NCBI RefSeq assembly: GCF_004339465.1
Contig: NZ_SMFY01000002.1
Span: 1 to 64,000, forward strand
Source of the DNA: Ancylobacter aquaticus
Lineage (GTDB): Bacteria > Pseudomonadota > Alphaproteobacteria > Rhizobiales > Xanthobacteraceae
Direction: 5' to 3'
Length of the DNA stretch: 64,000 nucleotides
In this document: in pieces, positions 1 to 10,129 of the stretch
Layout: every line of letters begins with the position of its first letter
How positions within the stretch are numbered: the first letter of the stretch is position 1
The notes under the pieces: model-generated
What the model was told of the DNA's origin: nothing
Databases searched by the model: none
Seen by the model: the letters and a program-made list of their open reading frames with translations, nothing else
Program-made: the position numbers and the translations under genes

Positions 1-465
1 GAGGAAGTCGAGATCGTCGGCATCCGTCCGACCATCAAGACGACGGTCACCGGCGTCGAGATGTTCCGCAAGCTGCTCGACCAGGGCCAGGCCGGAGACA
101 ATGTCGGCATTCTGGTTCGCGGCACGAAGCGCGAGGACGTTGAGCGCGGCCAGGTCGTGTGCAAGCCGGGTTCGGTGAAGCCGCACACGAAGTTCAAGGC
201 CGAGGCGTACATCCTGACGAAGGAAGAGGGTGGCCGTCACACGCCGTTCTTCACCAATTACCGTCCGCAGTTCTACTTCCGGACGACGGACGTGACGGGC
301 ATCGTGACCCTGCCGGAAGGCACGGAAATGGTGATGCCGGGCGACAACATCACGGTTGACGTGGCGCTGATCGTTCCGATCGCGATGGAAGAAAAGCTGC
401 GCTTCGCCATCCGCGAAGGCGGCCGTACCGTCGGCGCCGGCGTGGTCGCGTCCATCATCGAGTGA
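1..465 (+). CDS. tuf: Elongation factor Tu, C-terminal part (5' end outside window)
   Basis: The open frame runs in from base 1 and gives the last 154 residues of EF-Tu, covering the end of domain II and all of domain III. It carries aminoacyl-tRNA to the ribosomal A site as a GTP complex. Visible family landmarks are [16 protein letters not shown] (domain II) and [21 protein letters not shown] with the closing [10 protein letters not shown] (domain III). Its place just before rpsJ is the usual alphaproteobacterial str-S10 junction. The start codon and GTPase domain lie upstream of the window. Confidence 0.97.
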   Translation, partial: EEVEIVGIRPTIKTTVTGVEMFRKLLDQGQAGDNVGILVRGTKREDVERGQVVCKPGSVKPHTKFKAEAYILTKEEGGRHTPFFTNYRPQFYFRTTDVTGIVTLPEGTEMVMPGDNITVDVALIVPIAMEEKLRFAIREGGRTVGAGVVASIIE

Positions 466-480
466 CATCGACAATCCCGA

Positions 481-509
481 GGGGCGCTGGAACGCCTGCG
501 CCCCTTTTT
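481..509 (+). terminator. Rho-independent terminator after tuf
   Basis: A 7-bp perfect stem, GGGGCGC (481-487) with GCGCCCC (498-504), encloses a 10-nt loop and is followed at once by TTTTT (505-509). It begins 15 bases after the tuf stop and should separate the str operon from the S10 operon, at least in part. Confidence 0.85.
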
Positions 510-562
510 CGTGGAGCTCGTTACTGAGCCCGACTGACGAGCCCTCTGGGAGCCTGAAGTCA

Positions 563-871
563 ATGAACGGCCAAAATATTCGGATCCGCCTCAAGGCGTT
601 CGATCACCGCATCCTGGATGCCTCGACGCGCGAAATCGTCTCGACGGCCAAGCGTACGGGCGCCCAGGTTCGCGGGCCCATTCCGCTTCCGACGCGGATC
701 GAGAAGTTCACGGTCAATCGTTCTCCCCACGTGGACAAGAAGTCCCGTGAGCAGTTCGAGATGCGGACGCATAAGCGTCTGCTGGACATAGTCGACCCGA
801 CCCCCCAGACCGTGGACGCGCTGATGAAGCTCGACCTGGCTGCCGGCGTCGACGTCGAAATTAAGCTCTGA
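563..871 (+). CDS. rpsJ: 30S ribosomal protein S10
   Basis: The 102-residue protein matches uS10 in length (E. coli 103). It begins [19 protein letters not shown] and has the family segment [20 protein letters not shown]10 sits in the 30S head and, as NusE, also joins the transcription antitermination complex. It is the first gene of the S10 operon. No clear promoter is seen in the 53 bases between the tuf terminator and the start, so expression may also come from tuf read-through. Confidence 0.98.
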   Translation: MNGQNIRIRLKAFDHRILDASTREIVSTAKRTGAQVRGPIPLPTRIEKFTVNRSPHVDKKSREQFEMRTHKRLLDIVDPTPQTVDALMKLDLAAGVDVEIKL

Positions 872-893
872 GAGAAGGCGAAGGGACACGGCC

Positions 894-1646
894 ATGCGGT
901 CAGGCGTCATCGCCCAGAAGGTCGGCATGACCCGCATCTTTAACGATGCTGGGGAACATGTTCCGGTCACTGTGCTGAAAGTCGATAATTGCCAGGTGGT
1001 TGCCCACCGTACTGTCGAGAAGAACGGCTATTCCGCCGTTCAGCTCGGCGTCGGTCAGGCGAAGCCGCAGAACACCACTCGCGCTCTGCGCGGCCACTTC
1101 GCTGTCGCGAAGGTTGAGCCGAAGCGCAAGATGGCGGAATTCCGCGTCGAGGAAACCGACCTTATCCCGGTCGGTGCCGAACTGACCGTCGATCACTTCG
1201 TGGTCGGCCAGTTCGTCGACGTGACCGGCACGTCCATCGGCAAGGGTTTTGCCGGCGGCATGAAGCGCCACAATTTCGGTGGCCTGCGCGCCACCCACGG
1301 TGTTTCGGTCTCGCATCGTTCGATCGGTTCCACCGGCGGTCGTCAGGACCCCGGCAAGACCTTCAAGAACAAGAAGATGCCGGGCCATATGGGCCACGAG
1401 ACGGTGACCACGCAGAACCTCAAGGTCGTGCTGACCGATGTCGAGCGCGGTCTGATCGCGGTCGAGGGTGCGGTTCCCGGCAACAAGGGCGGCTGGATCC
1501 TCGTGGCTGACGCCGTGAAGAAGAAGCTGCCGGAAGCGGCACCGAAGCCGGGCAAGTTCCGCCTTCCGGGTGCGGAAGCGGCCAGCGACGAGCCGGCGGC
1601 TGACGTGGCTCCCGCGACCGAGGCTGCGGCTGAGGAGAACGTGTGA
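894..1646 (+). CDS. rplC: 50S ribosomal protein L3
   Basis: The 250-residue protein starts [16 protein letters not shown], the standard uL3 N-terminus, and contains the conserved loop [20 protein letters not shown] that reaches towards the peptidyl-transferase centre and carries the glutamine methylated by PrmB in other bacteria. It is about 40 residues longer than E. coli L3 (209), mostly through an Ala/Glu/Pro-rich C-terminal tail, as is common in Hyphomicrobiales. Its stop TGA shares one base with the rplD start. Confidence 0.98.
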   Translation: MRSGVIAQKVGMTRIFNDAGEHVPVTVLKVDNCQVVAHRTVEKNGYSAVQLGVGQAKPQNTTRALRGHFAVAKVEPKRKMAEFRVEETDLIPVGAELTVDHFVVGQFVDVTGTSIGKGFAGGMKRHNFGGLRATHGVSVSHRSIGSTGGRQDPGKTFKNKKMPGHMGHETVTTQNLKVVLTDVERGLIAVEGAVPGNKGGWILVADAVKKKLPEAAPKPGKFRLPGAEAASDEPAADVAPATEAAAEENV

Positions 1647-2266
1647 TGGAACTCGCCGTCAAGACTCTCGAAGGGGCCGAGGCCGGCTCCATCACCCTGT
1701 CGGACGAGATCTACGGTCTCGAGCCGCGCCAGGACATCCTGCACCGCTGCGTGGTGTGGCAGCTCTCGCGTCGCCAGGCCGGCACGCACCAGACGCTGTC
1801 GCGCGCGGACGTCAACCGCACCAAGCGGAAGATGTACAAGCAGAAGGGCACCGGCGGCGCTCGCCACGGTGCGGCTTCCGCTCCGCAGTTCCGCGGCGGC
1901 GCCAAGGCGTTCGGTCCGGTCTCCCGCAGCCATGCGAGCGAGCTGCCGAAGAAGGTGCGCGCGCTGGCCCTGCGGCACGCCCTGTCGTCCAAGGCCAAGG
2001 ACCAGCAGATCTTCATCCTCGAGGATGCGGTGCTGTCCGAGCCGAAGACGAAGCTGCTGAAGGAGCGTCTGGCGGGTCTCGGCCTGTCGAGCGTGCTCGT
2101 CGTGTCCGGCGCCGAGGTTGATGCCAATTTCGGCCTCGCCTCGCGCAATGTCATCCATCTCGACGTGCTGCCCGTCCAGGGCATCAACGTCTACGACATC
2201 CTGCGCCGTCAGACCCTGGTTCTGACGAAGGCGGCTGTCGACGCTCTGGAGGCGCGCTTCAAATGA
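1646..2266 (+). CDS. rplD: 50S ribosomal protein L4
   Basis: The 206-residue product begins [11 protein letters not shown] chose the ATG at 1646, which overlaps the rplC stop (GTGATG), over an in-frame GTG three bases earlier. The region [19 protein letters not shown] is the extended tunnel loop of uL4. In E. coli L4 represses its own operon by acting on the S10 leader; no E. coli-like S10 leader is recognisable here. Confidence 0.97.
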   Translation: MELAVKTLEGAEAGSITLSDEIYGLEPRQDILHRCVVWQLSRRQAGTHQTLSRADVNRTKRKMYKQKGTGGARHGAASAPQFRGGAKAFGPVSRSHASELPKKVRALALRHALSSKAKDQQIFILEDAVLSEPKTKLLKERLAGLGLSSVLVVSGAEVDANFGLASRNVIHLDVLPVQGINVYDILRRQTLVLTKAAVDALEARFK

Positions 2267-2559
2267 GTCTCGATCCGCGCCACTACGACGTGATCGTGTC
2301 CCCGGTGATCACCGAGAAGGCCACGATGGCGTCCGAGCACAACAAGGTCGTCTTCAAGGTTGCTCTGACGGCTACCAAGCCGCAGATCAAGGAAGCGGTC
2401 GAGAAGCTCTTCGACGTGAAGGTCGAGAGAGTCAACACGCTGGTCCGCAAGGGGAAGACGAAGTTCTTCAAGGGCCGCAAGGGCGTGCAGAACGACGTGA
2501 AGAAGGCGGTCGTGACCCTCGCCGAGGGGCACTCCATCGACATCACGACGGGTCTGTGA
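2263..2559 (+). CDS. rplW: 50S ribosomal protein L23
   Basis: The 98-residue protein has the uL23 core [15 protein letters not shown] near the N-terminus and [15 protein letters not shown] in the middle. L23 lies at the exit tunnel and docks trigger factor and SRP. It overlaps the rplD stop by four bases (ATGA), so translation is probably coupled. Confidence 0.98.
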   Translation: MSLDPRHYDVIVSPVITEKATMASEHNKVVFKVALTATKPQIKEAVEKLFDVKVERVNTLVRKGKTKFFKGRKGVQNDVKKAVVTLAEGHSIDITTGL

Positions 2560-2582
2560 GCCGGAATTAAGGGACCAGAGAC

Positions 2583-3416
2583 ATGGCGCTCAAAACCTTC
2601 AAGCCGGTAACGCCGAGCCTTCGCCAGCTCGTCATCGTCGACCGCTCGTCCCTGTACAAGGGCAAGCCGGTCAAGACGCTGACGGAAGGCAAGTCTGAGG
2701 CGGGCGGCCGCAACAACACCGGGCGCATCACCGTGCGCTTCCGCGGCGGCGGCCACAAGCAGGCCTACCGCCTCGTCGACTTCAAGCGCGCCAAGCGCGA
2801 CGTTGCGGCGACCGTGGAGCGTATCGAGTACGACCCGAACCGCACGGCGTTCATCGCCCTCATCAAGTATGAGGACGGCGAGCTGGGCTATATCCTGGCC
2901 CCGCAGCGCATTTCGATCGGTGACCAGGTCATCTCCTCGAAGAGCGTCGACGTGAAGCCCGGCAACGCGGCACCGCTCGGCAACCTGCCGGTCGGCACGA
3001 TCGTGCACAATATCGAGATGAAGATCGGCAAGGGCGGACAGATCGCCCGCTCTGCCGGCTCCTACGCGCAGATCGTCGGCCGTGACCAGGGCTATGTTAT
3101 CATCCGGCTCAATTCGGGTGAGCAGCGTCTTATTCACGGCGAGTGCATGGGTACGGTCGGCGCTGTGTCGAACCCGGACCACATGAACACCAATCTCGGC
3201 AAGGCCGGTCGCAAGCGCTGGCTCGGTCGTCGTCCGCACAATCGCGGCGTCACGATGAACCCGGTCGATCATCCGCATGGCGGCGGCGAAGGCCGCACCT
3301 CGGGTGGACGTCATCCGGTCACGCCCTGGGGTTTCCCCACCAAGGGCAAGAAGACCCGGAAGAACAAGTCGACCACCAAGTTCATCGTGTCCAGCCGGCA
3401 CGCCCGCAAGAAGTGA
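2583..3416 (+). CDS. rplB: 50S ribosomal protein L2
   Basis: The 277-residue protein carries uL2 hallmarks: [16 protein letters not shown] near residue 60 and [20 protein letters not shown] near residue 225, whose conserved histidine is close to the peptidyl-transferase centre. Its length fits the family (E. coli 273). A GGGACCAGAGAC stretch just before the ATG holds the ribosome-binding site. Confidence 0.98.
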   Translation: MALKTFKPVTPSLRQLVIVDRSSLYKGKPVKTLTEGKSEAGGRNNTGRITVRFRGGGHKQAYRLVDFKRAKRDVAATVERIEYDPNRTAFIALIKYEDGELGYILAPQRISIGDQVISSKSVDVKPGNAAPLGNLPVGTIVHNIEMKIGKGGQIARSAGSYAQIVGRDQGYVIIRLNSGEQRLIHGECMGTVGAVSNPDHMNTNLGKAGRKRWLGRRPHNRGVTMNPVDHPHGGGEGRTSGGRHPVTPWGFPTKGKKTRKNKSTTKFIVSSRHARKK

Positions 3417-3433
3417 GCGAGGGAAACTGAACT

Positions 3434-3712
3434 ATGTCTCGATCGGTCTGGAAAGGTCCGTTCGTCGACGGCTACCTCCTCAAGAAGGCGGATGCCGCGC
3501 GCACGTCGGGTCGACACGACGTCATCAAGATTTGGAGCCGCCGTTCCACGATTCTCCCGCAGTTTGTGGGGATCACCTTCGGCGTCTATAACGGCAACAA
3601 GCATGTCCCGGTCTCGGTTTCCGAGGACATGGTTGGCCACAAGTTCGGCGAGTTCGCGCCTACCCGTACCTATTACGGGCATGCGGCGGACAAGAAAGCC
3701 AAGCGGAAGTAG
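3434..3712 (+). CDS. rpsS: 30S ribosomal protein S19
   Basis: The 92-residue protein begins [19 protein letters not shown] and contains [16 protein letters not shown] and [15 protein letters not shown], all typical of uS19 in the 30S head, where it pairs with S13. Length is the same as in E. coli. It lies between rplB and rplV with short gaps on both sides. Confidence 0.98.
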   Translation: MSRSVWKGPFVDGYLLKKADAARTSGRHDVIKIWSRRSTILPQFVGITFGVYNGNKHVPVSVSEDMVGHKFGEFAPTRTYYGHAADKKAKRK

Positions 3713-3722
3713 AGGCAGGGTC

Positions 3723-4103
3723 ATGGGAAAGGCAGCTCGTCCGCGCACGCTCGCGGATACGGAAGCCAAGGCGGTTGCGCGTAACCTTCGCGTCAGCCCC
3801 CAGAAGCTCAACCTCGTCGCCGGTCTTATCCGGGGCAAGAAGGTCGCGACCGCTCTGGCCGACCTTCAGTTCTCGCGCAAGCGGATCGCCGGCGACGTGA
3901 AGAAGTGCCTCGAATCGGCGATCGCCAATGCCGAGAACAACCATGAGCTGGACGTCGACGATCTGATCGTCGCCGAGGCTCATGTCGGCAAGGGTCTGGT
4001 CATGAAGCGCTTCGCGGCACGTGCCCGTGGTCGTGCGAGCCGGATCGAGAAGCCGTTCTCGCATATCACCATCGTGGTGCGTGAAGTCGAGGAGAAGGCC
4101 TGA
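3723..4103 (+). CDS. rplV: 50S ribosomal protein L22
   Basis: The 126-residue product starts [20 protein letters not shown]. An open frame extends further upstream inside rpsS, but the ATG at 3723, ten bases after the rpsS stop and preceded by AGGCAGGG, is clearly the start. The hairpin loop that lines the exit tunnel is seen near the end ([20 protein letters not shown]). The stop TGA overlaps the rpsC ATG by one base. Confidence 0.97.
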   Translation: MGKAARPRTLADTEAKAVARNLRVSPQKLNLVAGLIRGKKVATALADLQFSRKRIAGDVKKCLESAIANAENNHELDVDDLIVAEAHVGKGLVMKRFAARARGRASRIEKPFSHITIVVREVEEKA

Positions 4104-4810
4104 TGGGTCAGAAGGTCAACCCGGTCGGGCTGCGGCTCGGCATCAACCGCACCTGGGACTCGCGCTGGTTCGCGAGCAAGGGCGAGTACGGCCAGCTGCT
4201 TCACGAGGACATCAAGATCCGTGAAGTGCTGCAGAAGATGCTCAAGCAGGCCGCGGTCTCCAAGATCGTGATCGAGCGCCCGCACCGTAAGTGCCGGGTG
4301 ACGATCCACTCCGCCCGTCCGGGTGTTGTGATCGGCAAGAAGGGTGCGGACATCGACAAGCTTCGCAAGAAGGTTGCCGAGATGACCAACTCGGAAGTGT
4401 TCATCAACATCGTCGAGATTCGGAAGCCGGAAATCGACGCGCGTTTGGTCGCCGAGTCGATTGCGCAGCAGCTTGAGCGGCGTGTGGCGTTCCGTCGCGC
4501 CATGAAGCGCGCGGTCCAGTCTGCGATGCGTTTGGGCGCGGAAGGCATTCGTATCAACTGCGCGGGCCGCCTCGGCGGCGCGGAAATCGCTCGCCTCGAA
4601 TGGTATCGTGAAGGGCGCGTGCCGCTTCACACCTTGCGCGCGGACGTAGATTACGGTACGGCCACCGCCTTCACGACCTATGGCACCTGCGGTGTAAAGG
4701 TCTGGATCTTCAAGGGCGAGATCCTGGAGCACGATCCGATGGCGCAGGATAAGCGCCAGGCGGAAAGTGAATCTTCGGGTGGTCGCTCGTCGCGCCGCGA
4801 CGCGGCGTGA
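4103..4810 (+). CDS. rpsC: 30S ribosomal protein S3
   Basis: The 235-residue protein begins [20 protein letters not shown]. It has the KH-domain signature [20 protein letters not shown] near residue 72 and the C-terminal uS3 segment [21 protein letters not shown]3 lines the mRNA entry channel and takes part in helicase activity. A short charged tail ([14 protein letters not shown]) ends the protein. Confidence 0.98.
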   Translation: MGQKVNPVGLRLGINRTWDSRWFASKGEYGQLLHEDIKIREVLQKMLKQAAVSKIVIERPHRKCRVTIHSARPGVVIGKKGADIDKLRKKVAEMTNSEVFINIVEIRKPEIDARLVAESIAQQLERRVAFRRAMKRAVQSAMRLGAEGIRINCAGRLGGAEIARLEWYREGRVPLHTLRADVDYGTATAFTTYGTCGVKVWIFKGEILEHDPMAQDKRQAESESSGGRSSRRDAA

Positions 4811-4840
4811 ACAGAGTGATGAAGGAATAAGAGGCGCGAC

Positions 4841-5254
4841 ATGCTGCAACCAAAGCGCACGAAGTTCCGCAAGCAGTTCAAAGGCCGTATCCACGGCGTT
4901 GCGAAAGGCGGAACTGACCTCAATTTCGGCCAGTTCGGGCTTAAGGCCCTGGAGCCGGAGCGCGTGACCGCGCGTCAGATCGAAGCTGCGCGTCGCGCGC
5001 TCACCCGTCACATGAAGCGTGCGGGCCGGGTGTGGATCCGCATTTTTCCTGACGTGCCGGTTTCGTCGAAGCCGACCGAAGTCCGCATGGGCAAGGGCAA
5101 GGGCGCACCCGATTTCTGGGCCGCCAAGATCAAGCCCGGCCGTATCATGTTCGAGATCGATGGCGTGAGCCAGGATATCGCCCGTGAAGCGCTTCGACTG
5201 GCGGCGGCGAAGCTGCCGATCAAGACGCGCTTCGTCGAGCGCATCGCTGAGTGA
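4841..5254 (+). CDS. rplP: 50S ribosomal protein L16
   Basis: The 137-residue protein starts [16 protein letters not shown] and contains [20 protein letters not shown] and [19 protein letters not shown], both diagnostic of uL16, which lies near the A-site tRNA and is assembled late. An AGAGGCGCGAC stretch before the ATG holds the ribosome-binding site. Confidence 0.98.
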   Translation: MLQPKRTKFRKQFKGRIHGVAKGGTDLNFGQFGLKALEPERVTARQIEAARRALTRHMKRAGRVWIRIFPDVPVSSKPTEVRMGKGKGAPDFWAAKIKPGRIMFEIDGVSQDIAREALRLAAAKLPIKTRFVERIAE

Positions 5255-5265
5255 CGGAGGAACAG

Positions 5266-5475
5266 ATGACCAAGGCTTCCGACATTCGGACGAAGACCTC
5301 CGACGAGCTGCAGGACCAGCTGCTGGGCCTCAAGAAGGAGCAGTTCAACCTGCGCTTCCAGAGGGCAACCGGCCAGCTCGAAAACACGGCCCGGGTGCGC
5401 CAGGTGCGTCGCGACATCGCGCGGACCAAGACCATCCAGGCGCAGAAGGCCGCGTCTGCGGCCAAGGCTAAGTGA
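5266..5475 (+). CDS. rpmC: 50S ribosomal protein L29
   Basis: The 69-residue protein (E. coli 63) has the uL29 two-helix pattern with [18 protein letters not shown] and [13 protein letters not shown]. An in-frame GTG overlaps the rplP stop at 5251, but the ATG at 5266 has GGAGG six bases upstream and gives the family N-terminus, so I chose it. L29 sits by the tunnel exit next to L23. Confidence 0.96.
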   Translation: MTKASDIRTKTSDELQDQLLGLKKEQFNLRFQRATGQLENTARVRQVRRDIARTKTIQAQKAASAAKAK

Positions 5476-5485
5476 GGAGAGGGCG

Positions 5486-5734
5486 ATGCCGAAGCGTATG
5501 CTGCAGGGCGTCGTGGTGAGCGACAAGCAGGACAAGACCGTCGTGGTCCGCGTCGAGCGCCGTTTCACCCATCCGCTGTTGAAGAAGACCGTCCGCCGTT
5601 CCAAGAAGTACCATGCCCATGATGAGGGCAACGCTTGGAAGGAAGGCGACACCGTCTGGATCGAGGAGCACCGCCCCTTGTCCAAGCTCAAGAACTGGAT
5701 CGTTGTCCAGGGCGAGAAGCGGGCTGAAGTCTGA
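5486..5734 (+). CDS. rpsQ: 30S ribosomal protein S17
   Basis: The 82-residue protein begins [20 protein letters not shown] and contains the uS17 signature [19 protein letters not shown]. It is the last gene of the S10 block. A terminator-like hairpin follows in the 73-base gap before rplN, matching the S10/spc operon boundary known in E. coli. Confidence 0.98.
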   Translation: MPKRMLQGVVVSDKQDKTVVVRVERRFTHPLLKKTVRRSKKYHAHDEGNAWKEGDTVWIEEHRPLSKLKNWIVVQGEKRAEV

Positions 5735-5757
5735 GCGCCCGGAAACGGGATTGAGGG

Positions 5758-5789
5758 GCGCGCGCCGGTGACGGCTGCGCGCGGTTTTT
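5758..5789 (+). terminator. Terminator or attenuator at the S10/spc junction
   Basis: The left arm 5758-5767 pairs with 5772-5775 and 5777-5782, giving 10 base pairs with one bulged T (5776) and a GTGA tetraloop. GGTTTTT (5783-5789) follows. It lies between rpsQ and rplN, within genes that must all be expressed, so it probably adjusts the ratio of the two blocks rather than ending all transcription. Confidence 0.65.
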
Positions 5790-5807
5790 GCGAGAAATAG
5801 GTGCGTC

Positions 5808-6176
5808 ATGATCCAGATGCAGACCAATCTCGACGTGGCGGACAATTCCGGTGCGCGTCGCGTCATGTGCATCAAGGTGCTTGGCGGTTCGAAGCGCAAG
5901 TATGCCCATGTCGGTGACATCATTGTGGTGTCGGTGAAAGAAGCTATCCCGCGCGGCCGCGTGAAAAAGGGCGACGTGATGAAGGCGGTTGTCGTTCGTA
6001 CCGCCAAGGATATCCGTCGCGTCGATGGTTCTGTGATCCGCTTCGACCGCAATGCGGCCGTTCTGATCAACAACAACAAGGAGCCGGTCGGCACCCGTAT
6101 CTTCGGGCCGGTTCCGCGCGAGCTTCGCGCAAAGAACCACATGAAGATCATCTCGCTGGCGCCGGAGGTGCTTTGA
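5808..6176 (+). CDS. rplN: 50S ribosomal protein L14
   Basis: The 122-residue protein begins [20 protein letters not shown] and has the uL14 signature around residues 59-85. L14 contacts 16S rRNA in an intersubunit bridge and is the docking site of the silencing factor RsfS. It is the first gene of the spc block; its stop overlaps the rplX ATG by one base. Confidence 0.98.
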   Translation: MIQMQTNLDVADNSGARRVMCIKVLGGSKRKYAHVGDIIVVSVKEAIPRGRVKKGDVMKAVVVRTAKDIRRVDGSVIRFDRNAAVLINNNKEPVGTRIFGPVPRELRAKNHMKIISLAPEVL

Positions 6177-6493
6177 TGGCCGCTAAGATCAAGAAGGGCG
6201 ACAAGGTCGTCATTCTCACCGGCCGCGACAAGGGTCGCACGGGCGAGGTGTTTGAGGTGCTGCCGAAGGATGGCAAGGCGCGCGTGCGCGGCGTCAACCT
6301 CGTGAAGCGGCACCAGCGGCAGAGCGCGAACCAGGAAGGCGGGATCATCTCCAAGGAGGCCCCCCTCGACCTGTCGAACATCGCGCTCGCCGATCCTAGG
6401 GATGGCAAGCCGACTCGCGTCGGTTTCCTTGTGCAGGCGGACGGCACCAAGGTGCGCGTCGCCAAGCGCTCGGGGGAGAAGATCGATGGCTGA
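6176..6493 (+). CDS. rplX: 50S ribosomal protein L24
   Basis: The 105-residue product starts [20 protein letters not shown], the KOW motif of uL24, an early assembly initiator protein at the tunnel exit. The ATG at 6176 overlaps the rplN stop; an in-frame TTG three bases earlier is less likely. The 3' end overlaps rplE by eight bases, implying coupled translation. Confidence 0.97.
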   Translation: MAAKIKKGDKVVILTGRDKGRTGEVFEVLPKDGKARVRGVNLVKRHQRQSANQEGGIISKEAPLDLSNIALADPRDGKPTRVGFLVQADGTKVRVAKRSGEKIDG

Positions 6494-7043
6494 GACCAGC
6501 TACAGCCCGCGGATGAAGTCGCTCTATGAGGACGTCGTTCGCAATCAGATGATCGAGCAGTTCGGCTACAAGAACCCCATGGAAGTGCCGACGATCGACA
6601 AGATCGTCATCAACATGGGTGTTGGCGAGGCGACGGCCGACACGAAGAAGGTGACGACCGCTGCGGCGGATCTGGCGCTGATCGCCGGCCAGCGGCCGGT
6701 TGTCACCCGGGCCCGCAACGCGATCTCGAACTTCAAGCTGCGCGAGAACCAGCCGGTCGGCGCGAAGGTCACCCTTCGCAAGACCCGCATGTTCGAGTTC
6801 GTTGACCGGCTGGTGAATATCGCCCTGCCGCGCGTCCGCGATTTCCGCGGCCTGAACCCGAAGAGCTTTGACGGTCGCGGCAATTTCGCGCTCGGCATCA
6901 AGGAGCATATCGTGTTCCCCGAGATCAACTACGACAAGGTTGATCAGATGTGGGGCATGGACATCATCGTCTGCACGACGGCGAAGACGGACGACGAGGC
7001 GCGCGCGCTTCTGAAGGCCTTCAACTTCCCGTTCCGTCAGTAA
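6486..7043 (+). CDS. rplE: 50S ribosomal protein L5
   Basis: The 185-residue protein starts [20 protein letters not shown]. The frame is open further upstream inside rplX, but the ATG at 6486 gives the family N-terminus. Landmarks are [13 protein letters not shown] and [20 protein letters not shown]5 binds 5S rRNA and contacts S13 across the subunit interface. A small hairpin (7061-7076, GGGA loop) follows it before rpsN. Confidence 0.97.
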   Translation: MAETSYSPRMKSLYEDVVRNQMIEQFGYKNPMEVPTIDKIVINMGVGEATADTKKVTTAAADLALIAGQRPVVTRARNAISNFKLRENQPVGAKVTLRKTRMFEFVDRLVNIALPRVRDFRGLNPKSFDGRGNFALGIKEHIVFPEINYDKVDQMWGMDIIVCTTAKTDDEARALLKAFNFPFRQ

Positions 7044-7102
7044 GCATCCCCTTCCGGCTGTGGGGCGGGAGCCCCAAACGCGGAGACTAGGAGCAAGATC
7101 AT

Positions 7103-7408
7103 ATGGCCAAGAAAAGCTCGGTCGAGAAGAACGAACAGCGCCGGAAGCTCGTGAAGAGCTATGCCGGCCGCCGTTCGCGTCTCAAGGCCCTGGTGAGCAA
7201 CAAGGAACTGCCGATCGAGGAGCGCTTCGCCGCGGTCCTCAAGCTGGCTGAGCTTCCCCGCAATTCGGCGAAGGTCCGCATTCGCAACCGGTGCGAGATC
7301 ACCGGCCGTCCGCGTGCGTATTATCGTAAGATGAAGATGTCGCGTATCGCGCTCCGTGAGCTTGGCTCGCAGGGTCAGATCCCCGGCCTCGTCAAGTCGA
7401 GCTGGTGA
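7103..7408 (+). CDS. rpsN: 30S ribosomal protein S14 (zinc-free type)
   Basis: The 101-residue protein begins [17 protein letters not shown] and ends with the uS14 block [19 protein letters not shown]. It has a single cysteine, so it is the long, zinc-independent form usual in Proteobacteria. It lies between rplE and rpsH with an AGGAG ribosome-binding site upstream. Confidence 0.98.
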   Translation: MAKKSSVEKNEQRRKLVKSYAGRRSRLKALVSNKELPIEERFAAVLKLAELPRNSAKVRIRNRCEITGRPRAYYRKMKMSRIALRELGSQGQIPGLVKSSW

Positions 7409-7421
7409 GGAGGGCTGACCC

Positions 7422-7820
7422 ATGTCTCAAGGCGATCCGATCAGCGACCTGATCACCCGCATCCGCAACGCGCAGATGCGCCGCAAGGAAAAGATCCTCA
7501 CGCCGGGTTCGCGTCTTCGCGCCAGCGTGCTGGAAGTCCTGACGGCTGAAGGCTTCATCCGCGGCTATTCGGCTTCCGAGCCGGTCAATGGCCGCAGCGA
7601 GTTCGAGATCGAACTCAAGTACTATGACGGCGAGCCGGTGATCCGCGAAATCTCGCGTGTCTCCAAGCCGGGTCGGCGGGTGTATTCGTCCGTCAAGACC
7701 CTTCCCCGCGTCGCCAACGGTCTTGGCGTCGCTGTCGTCTCCACGCCGCAGGGCGTGATGGCGGACCACGAAGCCCGCGACAAGAACGTGGGCGGCGAGG
7801 TCCTCTTCACGGTCTTCTGA
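7422..7820 (+). CDS. rpsH: 30S ribosomal protein S8
   Basis: The 132-residue protein begins [19 protein letters not shown] and closes with [20 protein letters not shown], a variant of the usual STSKGVMTDREAR box of uS8. In E. coli S8 represses the spc operon by binding near the rplE start; I could not identify an equivalent RNA site by eye. Confidence 0.98.
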   Translation: MSQGDPISDLITRIRNAQMRRKEKILTPGSRLRASVLEVLTAEGFIRGYSASEPVNGRSEFEIELKYYDGEPVIREISRVSKPGRRVYSSVKTLPRVANGLGVAVVSTPQGVMADHEARDKNVGGEVLFTVF

Positions 7821-7840
7821 TCGGGGAGGAGAGAGAGCAC

Positions 7841-8374
7841 ATGTCCAAGATCGGTAAAGCCCCCATCACCATTCCGGCCGGCGTCACCGCGTCGATCGAT
7901 GGTCAGACTGTGACCGTAAAGGGCCCCAAGGGGTCGCTTGATGCCACCGTCGTCAACGAAATCGCGGTGAAGATGGAGGACGGGGCGCTCCTGTTCTCCC
8001 TCAACGGCGAGACCAACCGCCACAAGGCGATGTGGGGCCTGTCCCGCACGCTGGTGGCGAACCTGGTCGAAGGCGTCACCAAGGGCTTCGAGAAGAAGCT
8101 CGAAATCAGCGGCGTCGGTTATCGTGCCGCCGTGCAGGGCAAGAGTCTGAGCCTGGCGCTCGGCTTCAGCCACGATGTGAACTATGCGATCCCGGAAGGG
8201 ATCCAGATCGTGACGCCCAAGCCGACCGAGATCGTCATCAGCGGTATCGACCGGCAGAAGGTCGGTCAGGTCGCTGCCGAGATTCGCGCCTATCGCGGTC
8301 CCGAGCCCTACAAGGGCAAGGGCGTGAAGTACGCGGGTGAGTTCATCTTCCGCAAGGAAGGCAAGAAGAAGTAA
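7841..8374 (+). CDS. rplF: 50S ribosomal protein L6
   Basis: The 177-residue protein begins [15 protein letters not shown] and has the C-terminal uL6 signature [20 protein letters not shown]. Its length equals that of E. coli L6. It sits near the factor-binding site of the 50S subunit. GGGGAGGAGAG upstream provides a strong ribosome-binding site. Confidence 0.98.
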   Translation: MSKIGKAPITIPAGVTASIDGQTVTVKGPKGSLDATVVNEIAVKMEDGALLFSLNGETNRHKAMWGLSRTLVANLVEGVTKGFEKKLEISGVGYRAAVQGKSLSLALGFSHDVNYAIPEGIQIVTPKPTEIVISGIDRQKVGQVAAEIRAYRGPEPYKGKGVKYAGEFIFRKEGKKK

Positions 8375-8386
8375 CGGACCCGAATC

Positions 8387-8749
8387 ATGGCACAGTACAA
8401 GGACGCTACCGAGCGCCGTAAGGCGCGTGTCCGTCGTGCTCTCCGCACGACGGCGAACGGGCGGCCGCGCCTCTCGGTGCATCGCTCGTCGAAGCACATC
8501 TATGCGCAGGTCATCGACGATGCGCGCGGCGTGACGCTTGCGTCCGCCTCGACGCTCGAAAAGACCCTGCGGGAAAGCCTGAAGACCGGCGCGGATGTCG
8601 CCGCGGCCCAGGCGATCGGCAAGCTCGTGGCGGAACGCGCCGTCGCAGCCGGTGTGAAGGACGTGGTCTTCGACCGCGGCGCCTTCATCTATCACGGCCG
8701 CGTCAAGGCGCTCGCCGAGTCCGCCCGCGAGGGCGGTCTCAACTTCTGA
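8387..8749 (+). CDS. rplR: 50S ribosomal protein L18
   Basis: The 120-residue protein (E. coli 117) has an Arg-rich N-terminus, [20 protein letters not shown], and the 5S-rRNA-binding C-terminal block [20 protein letters not shown]. It lies 12 bases after rplF. Confidence 0.98.
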   Translation: MAQYKDATERRKARVRRALRTTANGRPRLSVHRSSKHIYAQVIDDARGVTLASASTLEKTLRESLKTGADVAAAQAIGKLVAERAVAAGVKDVVFDRGAFIYHGRVKALAESAREGGLNF

Positions 8750-8792
8750 GATCACGAGCGGGATCACCCCGCAGAACGACGAGGATAAGATC

Positions 8793-9344
8793 ATGGCTCG
8801 TGAACGTGAGCGTGAACGCGAGGATCGCGACAACACGTTCGTGGACAAGCTGGTCCACATCAACCGTGTCGCGAAGGTTGTGAAGGGTGGCCGTCGCTTC
8901 GGCTTCGCCGCCCTGGTGGTCGTCGGCGACCAGAAGGGCCGCGTCGGCTTCGGTCACGGCAAGGCCCGTGAAGTGCCTGAGGCCATTCGCAAGGCGACGG
9001 AAGCCGCCAAGCGCGCGCTGATCCGCGTGCCGCTACGCGAAGGTCGTACGCTGCATCATGACGTGCATGGCCATCACGGCGCCGGCAAGGTCATTCTGCG
9101 CGCGGCCCCGGCCGGTACCGGCATCATCGCCGGCGGCCCGATGCGCGCCGTCTTCGAGACGCTGGGCATGCAGGACGTGGTGGCGAAGTCGTTCGGCTCG
9201 TCCAACCCGTACAACATGGTCCGCGCCACCTTCGATGCGCTGAAGAACCAGGACAGCCCGCGTCTTGTCGCGGCGCGTCGCAGCCTCAAGGTCTCGCAGC
9301 TTCAGTCGCGCCGTCGCATCGACGACGCCGAAGCGACCGACTGA
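8793..9344 (+). CDS. rpsE: 30S ribosomal protein S5
   Basis: The 183-residue protein has the uS5 double-stranded-RNA-binding fold: [20 protein letters not shown] and GVGHGKA-like [17 protein letters not shown], then a C-terminal [18 protein letters not shown]. It guards the mRNA entry site and accuracy. The N-terminus is an unusual run of alternating Arg/Glu ([13 protein letters not shown]) that makes it 16 residues longer than in E. coli. Confidence 0.98.
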   Translation: MAREREREREDRDNTFVDKLVHINRVAKVVKGGRRFGFAALVVVGDQKGRVGFGHGKAREVPEAIRKATEAAKRALIRVPLREGRTLHHDVHGHHGAGKVILRAAPAGTGIIAGGPMRAVFETLGMQDVVAKSFGSSNPYNMVRATFDALKNQDSPRLVAARRSLKVSQLQSRRRIDDAEATD

Positions 9345-9369
9345 CGCCTGAGAGGTAGGGAAGCTAATC

Positions 9370-9561
9370 ATGGCGAACAGCACCAATACGGTTACGGTCG
9401 AGCAGACCGGCAGCCCGATCCGCCGCCCCGAGGCTCAGCGGGCGACGCTGATCGGTCTCGGCCTCAACAAGCTTGGGCGTCGCTCGACGCTCGAAGATAC
9501 CCCGGCCGTGCGTGGCATGATCTACAAGGTCCGCCACCTCGTCCGCGTCGTCGAAGCCTGA
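9370..9561 (+). CDS. rpmD: 50S ribosomal protein L30
   Basis: The 63-residue protein contains [18 protein letters not shown] and [20 protein letters not shown], the compact uL30 pattern. It lies between rpsE and rplO, the standard spc order. Confidence 0.97.
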   Translation: MANSTNTVTVEQTGSPIRRPEAQRATLIGLGLNKLGRRSTLEDTPAVRGMIYKVRHLVRVVEA

Positions 9562-9582
9562 CGGCGCAGAAGGAGACTGGCG

Positions 9583-10074
9583 ATGAGCAGCCTTAACGAG
9601 ATCAAGGACAATTCCGGCGCGCGCAAGAAGCGCATGCGCGTCGGCCGCGGCATCGGCTCGGGCAAGGGCAAGACCGGCGGACGTGGCGTGAAGGGTCAGA
9701 CCTCGCGCACCGGCGTCGCGATCAAGGGCTTCGAGGGCGGCCAGATGCCGATCCATCGTCGTCTGCCCAAGCGCGGCTTCACCAACATCTTCGCGCTGGA
9801 CTGGAACGAGGTTTCCCTCGGCCGTATCCAGACCGCGATCGATGCCGGCAAGCTGGACGCAAGCGCGGTCGTCACCCAGGCGACGCTGGTCGAGGCGGGC
9901 GTTCTTCGCCGCGTCAAGGACGGTGTGCGCGTGCTCGGTTCCGGCGAACTGACCGCCAAGGTCACGTTCGAGGTCGCCCACGCGACCAAGTCGGCGGTCG
10001 AGGCGATCGAGAAGGCCGGCGGCAAGTTGACGCTGCTGGCGTCCAAGGCCGACGCTGGCGAAACGGCGGCCTGA
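9583..10074 (+). CDS. rplO: 50S ribosomal protein L15
   Basis: The 163-residue protein has the glycine- and arginine-rich uL15 N-terminus ([20 protein letters not shown]) and the signature [17 protein letters not shown]. The stop codon lies inside a perfect 8-bp hairpin at 10068-10089. Confidence 0.98.
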   Translation: MSSLNEIKDNSGARKKRMRVGRGIGSGKGKTGGRGVKGQTSRTGVAIKGFEGGQMPIHRRLPKRGFTNIFALDWNEVSLGRIQTAIDAGKLDASAVVTQATLVEAGVLRRVKDGVRVLGSGELTAKVTFEVAHATKSAVEAIEKAGGKLTLLASKADAGETAA

Positions 10075-10089
10075 CACTTAAGTCAGGCC
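10068..10089 (+). other. Hairpin covering the rplO stop codon
   Basis: GGCCTGAC (10068-10075) pairs perfectly with GTCAGGCC (10082-10089) around the loop ACTTAA. The rplO stop TGA is in the left arm. No T-run follows, so it is not a standard terminator; it may affect mRNA stability or the L15-to-SecY expression ratio. Confidence 0.5.
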
Positions 10090-10129
10090 TAACCGAACTT
10101 ACAGGGCACAGACGAGGAGCGGAGCCACC

